DNA from: Sorangium cellulosum So0157-2
GTDB taxonomy: Bacteria; Myxococcota_A; Polyangia; Polyangiales; Polyangiaceae
Assembly: GCF_000418325.1 (NCBI RefSeq)
Contig: NC_021658.1
Location: forward strand, 558,001-622,000
Direction: 5' to 3'
Length of the DNA stretch: 64,000 bases
Made by a program: the position numbers and the translations under genes. The notes beneath the pieces are model-generated. The model was not told the DNA's origin. It did no database searches and saw only the letters and a program-made list of their open reading frames with translations. Positions 7,745 through 15,065 of this stretch are shown piece after piece; within the stretch, counting starts at the first letter, position 1, and each line of letters begins with the position of its first letter.

Positions 7745-8932
7745 TCATTGCATGATGTCGTCGACGATCCGCGCCACCAGCCGGTCGCCGAGCAGGTGCT
7801 CCTCCACGAGGTCCTTCGCGTCCTCCTCGCGGACGCCGCGGTACCACACGCCGTCGGGGTAGACGGCGACCGTCGGCCCCTCGCCGCAGCGCCCCATGCA
7901 CGACGTCCTCGTCACGCGGATCTGCTGCTGCTGGCCGGCCTGCTTCACGCCGCGGCGCAGCGACTCGAGCAGCGCCAGGCTGCCGCGGTCCACGCAGTCG
8001 GCGTTGCCGCAGACGAGCACGTGCTTGCGCAGCGGGCGGTGGGCGTGCGGGTGGTTCGACGCCTGCGTGTGCGTGAGCGTGTGGCGCACGCTGTAGAGCA
8101 TCGCCTTGAGCCCGCCGACCTCCCGGGCGAGCCCCGGCAGGGCCGTGCGGTACATGCACGTGTCGCAGGGGAGGGGAGCCTCGCCGGCGAGCGCCTGGCG
8201 CGCGCGCTCGTCGATCAGCCCCGACAGCGCGCTCGACCGGCCGAGGTGGGGCGCGAGCGACGCGCGGATCCACGGGTACGTCGACGCGAAGCGGTCGACC
8301 TGCTCGGCGAGCTTCGTCATGAGCCGCCCGGCGAAGAGGAAGTAAGGGAGGACGACGACGCGCTCGGGCCGCTGGCGCGCGACGCGCTCGAGCGTCTCCT
8401 CGACCGAGGGCCGCGTGACGCCGATGAAGGTCGGCTCGACCAGGAGCAGCCCCCGGCCCTCGCCGATGAGGCGCGTCATCTTGCAGAAATCGCCGTTCGC
8501 GTCCGGGTCGCTGGACCCGCGCCCCACCACGACGAGCGCCGTCCGGGCGCGCGCCGCCGGGTCGCCCGGCAGCGCGGACGCGGCGCGCTCGAACGCGACC
8601 TCCGCGAGCGCCGGGTGCACGCCGAGGTGTTGCGCCGCCGAGAAGCGCACGCCCGGGTGCGCGGCCCGCGCCTGCTCGAGCGCCAGGGGGATGTCGTTCT
8701 TCACGTGCCCGGCCGCGAACAGGAACAGCGGCACGACCGCCACCCGGGACACTCGCGCCGCGAGCGCCGCGAGCGCGTCGGCGAGGTACGGCGTCGCGAG
8801 CTCGATGTAGCCGTGCTGCACCACGACCCCGGGCCGCGACGCGCCGTAATCGGCGACGAGCGCCTCGAACTCGGCGTTCGACGCGGCGTCGCGGCTGCCG
8901 TGGCCGATCAGCAGGAGCCCTTCGTCATGCAT
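7745..8932 (-). CDS. cbiX: Sirohydrochlorin cobaltochelatase fused to a [2Fe-2S] domain
   Basis: The 395-aa protein carries two CbiX units. The first begins GLLLIGHGSRDAASNAEF (residues 4-21, with the metal-site His10) and has the second family His in LFLFAAGHVKNDIP. The second unit starts at TALVVVGRGSSDPDAN near 137. Then come a CDTC motif, a His-rich stretch near residue 300 and a thioredoxin-like ferredoxin domain with Cys in CGNADC and CMGRC. CbiX inserts Co2+ into sirohydrochlorin, the first committed step of anaerobic cobalamin synthesis. The first unit keeps the His ligands, while the second looks degenerate (GRGSS replaces GHGSR). The ATG at 8932 lies inside cbiO (25-bp overlap), placing it last in the riboswitch-led cobalt uptake operon. 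Fused Fe-S domains are known in some CbiX proteins; their role is unsettled. Confidence 0.9.
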   Translation of the reverse strand: MHDEGLLLIGHGSRDAASNAEFEALVADYGASRPGVVVQHGYIELATPYLADALAALAARVSRVAVVPLFLFAAGHVKNDIPLALEQARAAHPGVRFSAAQHLGVHPALAEVAFERAASALPGDPAARARTALVVVGRGSSDPDANGDFCKMTRLIGEGRGLLLVEPTFIGVTRPSVEETLERVARQRPERVVVLPYFLFAGRLMTKLAEQVDRFASTYPWIRASLAPHLGRSSALSGLIDERARQALAGEAPLPCDTCMYRTALPGLAREVGGLKAMLYSVRHTLTHTQASNHPHAHRPLRKHVLVCGNADCVDRGSLALLESLRRGVKQAGQQQQIRVTRTSCMGRCGEGPTVAVYPDGVWYRGVREEDAKDLVEEHLLGDRLVARIVDDIMQ

Positions 8933-9744
8933 GCGAGCGCCTCCTCCAGGGTGAGCGGGAGCATTGCGCGGCCGCGCGGGTCGACCGGCTCGGCCGGGCG
9001 CATCCGGGTCCAGAGCTCCGCGACCCACGGCCGCCGGAGCCGCGCCCGCGCGAGCAGCTCGCCGGCCGCGAACACCTCCCGCGGCGGCCCGTCCGCGAGC
9101 ACCTGCCCGTCGCCGAGCAGCACCGCGCGCGTCGCGAAGAGCGGCACGAGGTCGACCGCGTGCGTCGCGGCGACCAGCGTGGTCCCCTGCTGCTCCGAGA
9201 GCGCGCGCAGCGTCCGGCACAGGGAGAGCTCGCCCTCCGGGTCGAGCCCCGCGGTCGGCTCGTCGAGCAGCAGCACGCGCGGCTGCATCGCGAGCATCCC
9301 GGCGATGCACGCGCGCTTGCGCTCGCCGAAGCTCAGCGCCTCGATCGCGCGGCCGGCGAGGTGCGCGATCTGCACGGCCGAGAGCGCCGCCTCGGCGCGG
9401 CGCCGCGCCTCGGGCGCGGGCAGGCCCAGGTTCCGCGGGCCGAACAGGACGTCGTCGAGGAGCGTCGCGCCGAGCAGCTGGTCGTCCGGGTCCTGGAGCA
9501 CGAGCGCGGCGCCCGCGGCCACGGCGTCCGAGGGCGAGCCCACGCGGCGGCCGGAGATCTCGACGCTGCCGCCGGGCGCGGGGAGGAGCCCGACGAGCGT
9601 CCTGAGCAGCGCGGTCTTGCCGGCGCCGTTGCCGCCGAGCACCGCCACGGACTCGCCCTCGGCGACGTCGAGGCGCACGTCGCGCAGCGCGGGCTCGGCG
9701 CCGCGGTAGCCCACCCTGGGCGCGCGGAGGGCGATCGCGCTCAT
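8908..9744 (-). CDS. cbiO: Cobalt ECF transporter ATPase
   Basis: This 278-aa ABC ATPase has Walker A GGNGAGKTALL near residues 37-47, the ECF-type Q-loop LVLQDPDDQLLGATLLDDVLFGP near 82, signature ALSFGERKRACIAGMLAM near 138, Walker B VLLLDEPTAGLDP near 159 and the switch His in AATHAVDL. The D-P-D-D-Q-L and D-V-x-F-G-P segments are diagnostic of energy-coupling-factor ATPases. It powers the CbiMQ cobalt importer. It overlaps cbiQ by 4 bp and cbiX by 25 bp. The C-terminal 50 residues (from about 230) extend past the ATPase core. Confidence 0.93.
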   Translation of the reverse strand: MSAIALRAPRVGYRGAEPALRDVRLDVAEGESVAVLGGNGAGKTALLRTLVGLLPAPGGSVEISGRRVGSPSDAVAAGAALVLQDPDDQLLGATLLDDVLFGPRNLGLPAPEARRRAEAALSAVQIAHLAGRAIEALSFGERKRACIAGMLAMQPRVLLLDEPTAGLDPEGELSLCRTLRALSEQQGTTLVAATHAVDLVPLFATRAVLLGDGQVLADGPPREVFAAGELLARARLRRPWVAELWTRMRPAEPVDPRGRAMLPLTLEEALACMTKGSC

Positions 9745-10490
9745 CCCGCCGCTCCGGCGGCGACGCTGAGGCCGAGGGCCGCGAGGGTGAGGGCGGCGAA
9801 CGCGAGGTTCGCGGCGGGCGCGCTCGGCCGGCGGTCGGCGACGGGGAGCTCCCCCCGGTAGCCGCGGAGCTGCATGGCGACGGCGGCGTGCTCGGAGCGC
9901 TCCAGGGTCCTGAGCGCCACGACGCCCGCGACGGCGCCGGCCGAGCGCGCGGCGGCGCCCGGGCGCGCGAACCCGCCGCGGAGCGCGGCGGCGCTCCACG
10001 CGCTGTCGGCGGCGCGCTGGAGCACGCCGGCGAAGCGGCGCGCGAGCGCGAGCAGCTCGACGAGGGCCGCGGGCGCGCCGAGCCCGGCGAGCGCCGCCTC
10101 GATCTCGGCCGGCGCGGCGGCGCTCGAGAGCCACCGGAGCACCGCGGCGGCCGCGAGGACGCGCGCGGCGATGGCGGCGGCGCGGCGGGCCCCGTCGCGC
10201 GCGATCGCGTCGAGCGGGAACGGCGCGCCCGCGAGGAGCGGCTCGCCCGGGGTGAGCGCGAGCGCGAGGGCGGCGGCGAGCCCGCCGATCCACGCGGCGG
10301 GCGCGAAGGCGCGGAGGATGGCGCCGGCGGTCACGCCCTGGAGGGCGAGGGCCGCGCACGCGACGGCGAGCAGCGCGGCCGGCGTCCAGGGCGAGCGCGC
10401 GCCCGCGGCGACGCAGCACGCGGCCACGGCGGCCCCGAGGCGGAGCCGGGGATCCACGTCGCGGAGCCGCGCGGGGGGGTCAATCCGCAC
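9741..10490 (-). CDS. cbiQ: Cobalt ECF transporter T component
   Basis: This is a 249-aa membrane protein of the CbiQ/EcfT family with membrane segments near residues 18-55, 63-83, 104-125 and at the C-terminus (about 228-246). The coupling-helix region contains RTLERSEHAAVAMQLRGYRG near residues 192-211, matching the EcfT pattern of a conserved Arg-Gly motif that docks on CbiO. It overlaps cbiO by 4 bp and the cbiN-like gene by 11 bp. The protein is unusually Ala-rich. Its role is to transmit ATP hydrolysis from CbiO to the substrate-binding CbiM. Confidence 0.9.
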   Translation of the reverse strand: MRIDPPARLRDVDPRLRLGAAVAACCVAAGARSPWTPAALLAVACAALALQGVTAGAILRAFAPAAWIGGLAAALALALTPGEPLLAGAPFPLDAIARDGARRAAAIAARVLAAAAVLRWLSSAAAPAEIEAALAGLGAPAALVELLALARRFAGVLQRAADSAWSAAALRGGFARPGAAARSAGAVAGVVALRTLERSEHAAVAMQLRGYRGELPVADRRPSAPAANLAFAALTLAALGLSVAAGAAG

Positions 10491-10779
10491 GGAGCTCGTC
10501 GCCGCCGGGCTTGCCGGCGGGCTGGCCGGCGCGCTCCACGAAGAGCACGCGCGAGAAGTAGCCCAGGGCGAAGCCGGAGAGGAGCCCTGCCCAGAGGAAC
10601 GCGAAGAGCAGGAGGTCTCCCTCGAGGCCTGCGAACAGCGGCCCCGTGTCGTGGCGGCCGGCGTCCTCGGCGACGCGGCGGACGACGGCCTCGTCGACCC
10701 CGTCCCACGAGGCGTTGCCGCACGCGGCGAGCCAGAGCGCGGCGGCGGCCAGCAGCGCGCGCGGCGCGACGGGCGTCAC
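10480..10779 (-). CDS. CbiN-like small membrane subunit of the cobalt transporter
   Basis: This 99-aa protein sits exactly where cbiN is found in cbiMNQO operons. It starts with GTG at 10779, overlapping the cbiM stop by 4 bp, and overlaps cbiQ by 11 bp. An N-terminal hydrophobic segment ends at LWLAACG, so it may be a lipoprotein (Cys20) or a membrane anchor. A polar extracytoplasmic stretch of about 30 residues follows, then a second membrane segment (LLLFAFLWAGLLSGFALGYF). Two segments flanking a loop is the CbiN/NikN layout. The sequence itself is not a close CbiN match by eye, so the assignment rests on position and topology. Confidence 0.68.
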   Translation of the reverse strand: MTPVAPRALLAAAALWLAACGNASWDGVDEAVVRRVAEDAGRHDTGPLFAGLEGDLLLFAFLWAGLLSGFALGYFSRVLFVERAGQPAGKPGGDELRAD

Positions 10780-11510
10780 GACGCCCCCGCGGGGAGCGGG
10801 ACGACGTGGAGCCGCTCGAGGATGTCGGGCCGCCGGGCGCGCAGGAAGACGAGCGCTCCCGCGGTCATGGCGCCCTCGAGGAGGCCGAGCGGCAGCTGGG
10901 TGGGGACGAAGGCGAGGGCGACGCCGGTGAACATGGATCCCACCGACCCGTCGCCCGCGAGCCCGAGCGCGAGCTCGAGGGCCGTGGTCGCGTACGTGGC
11001 CCAGTCGGACGTCACGCCGGCCAGGAACCCCGCGACCCAGAGGCTCGCGCCGCAGCGCCGCGCGAGCCGGAAGACGAGGTATCCGGTGAACGCGCCCGCG
11101 ATGCCCATCGACGCGACGTCGGCGCCGAGCGTGGTGAGCCCGCCGTGCGCGAGGAAGAGGGCCTGGATGAGGAGCGCCACCACGGTGACGAGGACGGTCA
11201 TCCAGGGGCCGATGAGCACCGCGGCGAGCCCGGTGCCGCACGGGTGGGAGCAGGTCCCTGCGGTCGGCACCGGCACGGGCATGCACGAGATCGCGAAGAC
11301 GGCGGCGGCGACGAGGCCGACGAACGGCTTGTAGAAGGCGTCGTCCCGGGTGCGGCGCCGGAGCAGGTGGAGGGCGACGGCGACGAAGGGCAGGGCGAGC
11401 GCGTTCCAGACCGCGCACCAGCCGAGCGGCAGGACGCCTTCCGCGAGGTGCATCGCGGCCGCGGGCCGGGGCGCGAGCAGCGTCGCGAGGAGCACGGCGG
11501 CGATGGACAC
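10776..11510 (-). CDS. cbiM: Cobalt ECF transporter substrate-binding subunit
   Basis: CbiM is the membrane S component that binds Co2+. With the GTG start at 11510 the product is 244 aa with a 19-residue signal peptide ending PRPAAA, so that the mature chain begins MHLAEGVLPLGW. The free N-terminus and His2 of mature CbiM/NikM are known to bind the metal. Further family marks are SCMPVPVPTAGTCSHPCGTGLAA and the NH/HGGLTTLG-type segment. The frame stays open upstream to a TTG at 11582, but that extension would add 24 non-hydrophobic residues ahead of the signal peptide. A cobalamin riboswitch lies 90 bp upstream, so cobalt uptake should be shut off when B12 is plentiful. Confidence 0.9.
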   Translation of the reverse strand: MSIAAVLLATLLAPRPAAAMHLAEGVLPLGWCAVWNALALPFVAVALHLLRRRTRDDAFYKPFVGLVAAAVFAISCMPVPVPTAGTCSHPCGTGLAAVLIGPWMTVLVTVVALLIQALFLAHGGLTTLGADVASMGIAGAFTGYLVFRLARRCGASLWVAGFLAGVTSDWATYATTALELALGLAGDGSVGSMFTGVALAFVPTQLPLGLLEGAMTAGALVFLRARRPDILERLHVVPLPAGAS

Positions 11511-11600
11511 AGCGCGGCCGTGAAGACCGATTTCGGCGCTCCGGGTGAAGTCCGCACCCGAACGCCACGAAGACGTGCGCAAGCTGCACCTCGTGGGGGG

Positions 11601-11777
11601 CTCGGGTAGGTCTCCCGGCTCATGGGTTCAGGGGGCCTTTCGGGCTCCCAGCGCCGCGTCCACCTTCCCAGGCCTCTTCAATGGCCCAGTGGTCTTTGGA
11701 GGCGGCTCCCCACTCACGGTGGCGGTACCGCGCCGGTTTCGCACCGGCTTCCCTGTTATGCCCAGAGGGCACCCGAG
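11601..11777 (-). promoter_or_regulatory. Cobalamin (B12) riboswitch
   Basis: Read on the minus strand, the region shows the recognised cobalamin aptamer landmarks. A closing P1 stem pairs CTCGGGT (complement of 11771-11777) with ACCCGAG (complement of 11601-11607). The conserved core reads CAGGGAAGCCGGTGCGAAACC, then GGTACCGCCACCGTGAG and AAAGACCACTGGGCC. Near the 3' end is GAGCCGGGAGACC. It lies 90 bp upstream of cbiM and should control the cbiM to cbiX operon, lowering expression when adenosylcobalamin binds. No clear intrinsic terminator follows the aptamer, so control is probably at translation or by Rho. Confidence 0.94.
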
Positions 11778-11799
11778 GTGTGGATTGTCAGATGGATGC

Positions 11800-11829
11800 T
11801 CGGTAGTCCCGTTTCGCGCCCGGCGTCAA
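11800..11829 (-). promoter_or_regulatory. Candidate sigma-70 promoter for the riboswitch operon
   Basis: On the minus strand a -35 like TTGACG (complement of 11824-11829) is followed after 18 nt by a -10 like TACCGA (complement of 11800-11805). It ends about 22 nt before the aptamer's P1 stem, which is where a promoter for this leader should be. This is a match by eye only. Confidence 0.5.
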
Positions 11830-12889
11830 GGACGTCGCGCCGCGGCCGCGGGGCGGGCGCTCGCCCTGCGGCGGCTGCCCCGCGGCGCGCTGGCGCGTTC
11901 GCGGCGGCTGCCCCGCGGCGCGCTGGCGCGTTCGCGGCGGCCGTCTGGCGGCGCGCGCGGGCGCGTCTCACGCCGGACCGGGCTCGGTGACGAACCGCGC
12001 GCGCGGGCTACCGCCGCGGGCCGTCCAGCGCGTCGCGGGCCGCCGAGCGCTCCGGCGTCCGGAGGTCCGGCGCGGCGTGGTACCCGCGCTGTGCCGCGCC
12101 CGCCCTCGCGGCATTGCGAGCGGCCGGTCCGCCGCTGCCGCGGTGTCCACCGCGTGTTGTGCCGTCCCGTCGAGCCGACGGGCTGCGCTGCGCGCGCTCG
12201 CGCCCTCCGGGGGGCAACGTGGCTTCCGCGAAATTGACCGAGACGCACGCGGACAAGCTTCCTCGAAAAAGCTGCAAGCGATGTGATTCTGTGGTTAAAG
12301 TCTCTTTACTTGTTCATCCCGGGATCGCCGCTCGCCCCCGGGTGCCCGCTCGGAGCGTGCGCCGCCCCGCGCGTGCGGCGCACGTTCCGGTGATTTTCTC
12401 GCCGCAGTGTGCTTTGTTCGTCCTGGCTCTTTACTTGTGAGCAAGTGTTCCGTTCCAGGCTCGCTTCGTCGCGGGGCCTGGCGTGAATGCGCGGCGGGCT
12501 CTCGTGTTCTCTTGTCGAGGGCGCGGCGAGCGACTCCGCGGGACGCTGCTCCCGCGCGGGTATGCCCGGCTCGAACGCGTATTCGCGGAAATCGGCGGCG
12601 TGCGCGCCGCGCTGTCACCTGGCTGTCATCGTGCCGGTAGCAATTCGCTCATCCGCGTGCAGCGGTTGCACTTTGTTATCGACAACCTGCTTCCGGGTGC
12701 CACACTCCGATCACCGCATGCGCACCGGCGCGGTTTCCCCCCCCCGGCCCGGAGCGCGTGCGGGCTATCTCGAGCACCGCAGCGGACGTTCTCCGCGCCG
12801 CTGCGGTTTCCCTGCCGCGGTCATGTCTGGCCCCCCTCCAGCATGACACGCGGTCTTTTTTTAGGTCTTCTGGCGCGCTGTTCGAGAAC
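11830..12889. other. Gene-poor 1.06-kb region
   Basis: No convincing gene is seen here. The region separates the minus-strand cobalt operon from the minus-strand enoyl-CoA hydratase gene. It holds two exact tandem copies of a 33-bp GC-rich unit (11871-11903 and 11904-11936). It also holds a strong hairpin (12356-12384) bracketed by two copies of a 12-bp sequence CTCTTTACTTGT (12302-12313 and 12427-12438), and a locally AT-richer zone from about 12280 to 12440. The open frames in it have irregular composition and lack family motifs. A small RNA or promoter region is possible but not shown. Confidence 0.55.
12356..12384. other. Strong isolated hairpin in gene-poor DNA
   Basis: Perfect 10-bp arms CGTGCGCCGC and GCGGCGCACG enclose a 9-base loop. 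On the plus strand the stem is followed by TTCCGGTGATTTTCTC, a weak T-rich tract. It could be a terminator-like stem or part of a small RNA. No gene lies immediately upstream on either strand, which is why it stands out. Confidence 0.5.
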
Positions 12890-13717
12890 TCACTTTCCTG
12901 TGAACGTGGCCTGCGATTTCGCCAGGAACGCTTTCATTCCGAGCTGTTGGTCCTCGCTGCCGAAGAGCGCGGCGAAGGCCTGGGCTTCCAGCTCGTTGGC
13001 GGCGGTGAGGTCGAGGCTCTCGCCGCGCAGGATGACGCGCTTGGCGGCGGCGACGGCGAGCGGCCCGCGCGAGGCGATCTTGAGGGCGGTCTCGCGGGCG
13101 CGCGCGAGGAGCTCGGCCGCCGGGAAGACGGCGTTGACGAGGCCGATCGAGAGCGCCTGCTCGGCGGTGATCATGTCGCCTGAATAGATGAGCTCGCGCG
13201 CGCGGCCGGGGCCGACCCGCCGCAGCAGCCGCTGGGTGCCGCCGAACCCGGGGATGACGCCCAGGTTCACCTCGGGCTGGCCGAGCTTGGCGCCTTCCGC
13301 GGCGTAGATGAAGTCGCAGGCGAGGGCGAGCTCGCAGCCGCCGCCCAGCGCGAAGCCGTTGACCGCGGCGATGACGGGGAACGGGGCGGTCTCGATGAGG
13401 TCGGCGAGGCGGTGGCCTGCTTCGGCGAACCGCTTCGCGGCGACGCTGTTCATGGCGGCCATCTCCGCGATATCGGCGCCCGCCACGAACGCCTTGCCGG
13501 CGCCGGTGAGCACGGCCGCGCGCACCTCGCTGCCCTCGGCGGGCGCGAGGAGGTCGTGGAAGGCCGCGGTGAGCTCGCCGAGGACGGCGGGGTTCAGGGC
13601 GTTGAGCTTGTCGGGCCGCTGGATGGTCACGGTGGCGACGTGGCCCGTACGCTCGACGGCGACGAGCTGGAGGGCACCGCGAGCAGGGACCCCCGGCTGC
13701 TGTTCTTGAGCGGTCAT
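12890..13717 (-). CDS. Enoyl-CoA hydratase (crotonase family)
   Basis: The 275-aa enzyme adds water to trans-2-enoyl-CoA. The oxyanion-hole segment AFVAGADIAEM lies at residues 76-86. The GGGCE motif at 125-129 supplies catalytic Glu129, and LGQPEVNLGVIPGFGGTQRL supplies the second Glu (Glu149), so a true hydratase is more likely than an isomerase. The first 18 residues are an extra, Gln/Pro-containing lead before the family core. A 3-hydroxyacyl-CoA dehydrogenase gene lies 1.3 kb away on the same strand, the next step in beta-oxidation or butyryl-CoA metabolism, separated by a toxin-antitoxin pair on the other strand. The ATG at 13717 has no strong ribosome site. Confidence 0.93.
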   Translation of the reverse strand: MTAQEQQPGVPARGALQLVAVERTGHVATVTIQRPDKLNALNPAVLGELTAAFHDLLAPAEGSEVRAAVLTGAGKAFVAGADIAEMAAMNSVAAKRFAEAGHRLADLIETAPFPVIAAVNGFALGGGCELALACDFIYAAEGAKLGQPEVNLGVIPGFGGTQRLLRRVGPGRARELIYSGDMITAEQALSIGLVNAVFPAAELLARARETALKIASRGPLAVAAAKRVILRGESLDLTAANELEAQAFAALFGSEDQQLGMKAFLAKSQATFTGK

Positions 13718-13816
13718 GGCCGGTGGTTAGCAGCGCGCGGCGCCGGGGGGAAGTGCGCGCCGTGCGCCGGGAGATGGGGGCATTTCGTGCCCGCCTGGGC
13801 CTGCTATGCTGAGCCC

Positions 13817-14119
13817 GTGGCTGAGCCGACGAGCGAGCGATTTCCAGAGGAAGTCACGCGCCTGTTCTGGGACACGGACCCGGACGGCGTCGATCTGGAG
13901 CGGCATCGAGACTACGTCATGGAGCGGGTGATGAGCCGGGGCGGATGGGCGGCGATGCGCTGGCTGAGGCAGGCGTACTCGGTGGAGGCGCTCGCCGACT
14001 TCTTGCGACGGAAGGGGCACCGGCTTGCTCCGCGGGAGCTTGCGTACTGGGCGGTCATCGCCGGCATCGAGCTGCCGGTCCCGCGGGGCGGGGCGCGGCC
14101 GGCGTGGACAGGGCGATGA
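13817..14119 (+). CDS. Probable antitoxin of a nucleotidyltransferase TA pair (DUF6922-like)
   Basis: This is a 100-aa protein from GTG 13817. The FPEEVTRLFWDTDPDGVDLERH opening and the RGGWAAMRWLRQAYSVEALADFL segment match the small proteins (DUF6922-like) that are commonly encoded before AbiEii-type nucleotidyltransferases. Its stop overlaps the start of that partner gene by 4 bp (14116-14119). The LERHRDYVMERV and DFLRRKGHRLAPRELAYWA stretches suggest a helical DNA- or toxin-binding fold. The function is assigned from family resemblance and gene pairing; no classic antitoxin DNA-binding motif was identified with certainty. Confidence 0.7.
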   Translation: MAEPTSERFPEEVTRLFWDTDPDGVDLERHRDYVMERVMSRGGWAAMRWLRQAYSVEALADFLRRKGHRLAPRELAYWAVIAGIELPVPRGGARPAWTGR

Positions 14120-14721
14120 GCGAGATCCTCTCCAGCGCGCAGCGCAAGGCGCTGGAGGTGCTGGCGCGCGCCGTCGAGCCGTCGACCTACCTTGCCGGCG
14201 GGGTCGCCGTGGCGCTTCGGCTTCATCATCGGCAGTCGCGCGATCTCGATCTGTTCACTGCCGAGTCCGATCCCGCGAGATGGGTACCGGCGCTCGTCGG
14301 GCCGACGATCCGGGTCCTAACGCGTGCAGAAGGGACTTTGTACCTGGAGGTAGAAGGGGTCCCGGCGAGCATCCTGCGGTATGGTTACCCGTTGCTGGGG
14401 CCGCCCGAGTCCTTGCCTGGGGTTCCGCTCCCGGTCGCATCGCTCGATGATCTGGAGTGCATGAAGCTGTCGGCGATCGCGGGTCGCGGGGCGCGCAGGG
14501 ATTTCTGGGATTTCCACGCGCTGCTCACGTCACGAGGGCGCAACGTGGAACAGGCGCTCGAGGCGTACGCGCGGAAATATGCAGCCGAGGATGTGGGCCA
14601 TGTGGTGCGCAGCCTGGCGTATTTCGCCGACGCCGAAGAGGAGCCGATGCCGGGCGGGATGACAGAGGAGCGGTGGATGCAGATCCGGTCCGATCTCATC
14701 GCCTGGGTGCGTGCGACGTGA
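14116..14721 (+). CDS. Nucleotidyltransferase toxin, AbiEii/AbiGii-like
   Basis: The 201-aa protein has the nucleotidyltransferase core YLAGGVAVALRLHHRQSRDLDLF at about residues 26-48; the Gly-Gly and the Asp-x-Asp (SRDLDLF) are the substrate and metal ligands. A later LDDLECMKLSAIAGRGARRDFWDF segment is typical of AbiEii/DUF1814 proteins, including the Lys and the RxDFxD pattern. Relatives act as toxins that modify tRNA acceptor ends and give abortive phage resistance. Its ATG overlaps the DUF6922-like gene, the usual order antitoxin then toxin. It interrupts two minus-strand acyl-CoA genes, so it may be an insertion. Confidence 0.83.
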   Translation: MSEILSSAQRKALEVLARAVEPSTYLAGGVAVALRLHHRQSRDLDLFTAESDPARWVPALVGPTIRVLTRAEGTLYLEVEGVPASILRYGYPLLGPPESLPGVPLPVASLDDLECMKLSAIAGRGARRDFWDFHALLTSRGRNVEQALEAYARKYAAEDVGHVVRSLAYFADAEEEPMPGGMTEERWMQIRSDLIAWVRAT

Positions 14722-14824
14722 CGACCCAGCCGTGAACCCGCGCGCTATCGAGGGGAGTCGCGCAGACAGGCCCTCTTCCGAACCGCAGCGCAGCCTTTCG
14801 ATCCACCCCCGTCCCGCCCTGGCG

Positions 14825-15020
14825 AGAGCCAGCGGAGGAGGGGGTGCCGCGCGGGGGGCCGGCGGGGTAGGGCCCCACAAACCCGAGCGCCGGCGTGCTC
14901 CTTGCGGCGCCCTCCGGGACCGACCCACCCATTCCCATGGCAATAGCCCCCCAAGAGGCGCGAGTTTGTGGGAGGGGCCCCCGCCGGCCCCCCGCGCGGC
15001 ACCCCCTCCTCCGCTGGCTC
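14825..15020. repeat. Large inverted repeat (about 60-bp arms)
   Basis: The left arm (about 14825-14886) and right arm (about 14958-15020) are near-perfect reverse complements. Both contain CCAGCGGAGGAGGGGGTGCC followed by GCGCGGGGGGCCGGCGGGG, and both end at the loop side with CCCACAAA and an adjacent CTCG or CGAG. The 70-bp loop carries GCCGGCGTGCTCC and CATTCCCATGGCAATAG. It fills the 344-bp space between the nucleotidyltransferase gene and the dehydrogenase gene. It could be a miniature mobile element or a very stable bidirectional terminator; no other gene is seen in the gap. Confidence 0.85.
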
Positions 15021-15065
15021 CGTCGCAGCGGCCCCCCTCCTCCGCTGCAGCCGCGCCCCCCTCCG

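Noticed and set aside
11511-11582. Longer start of cbiM at TTG 11582
   Set aside because: It adds 24 polar residues in front of a proper signal peptide; the GTG at 11510 gives the mature MHLAEG terminus expected of CbiM.
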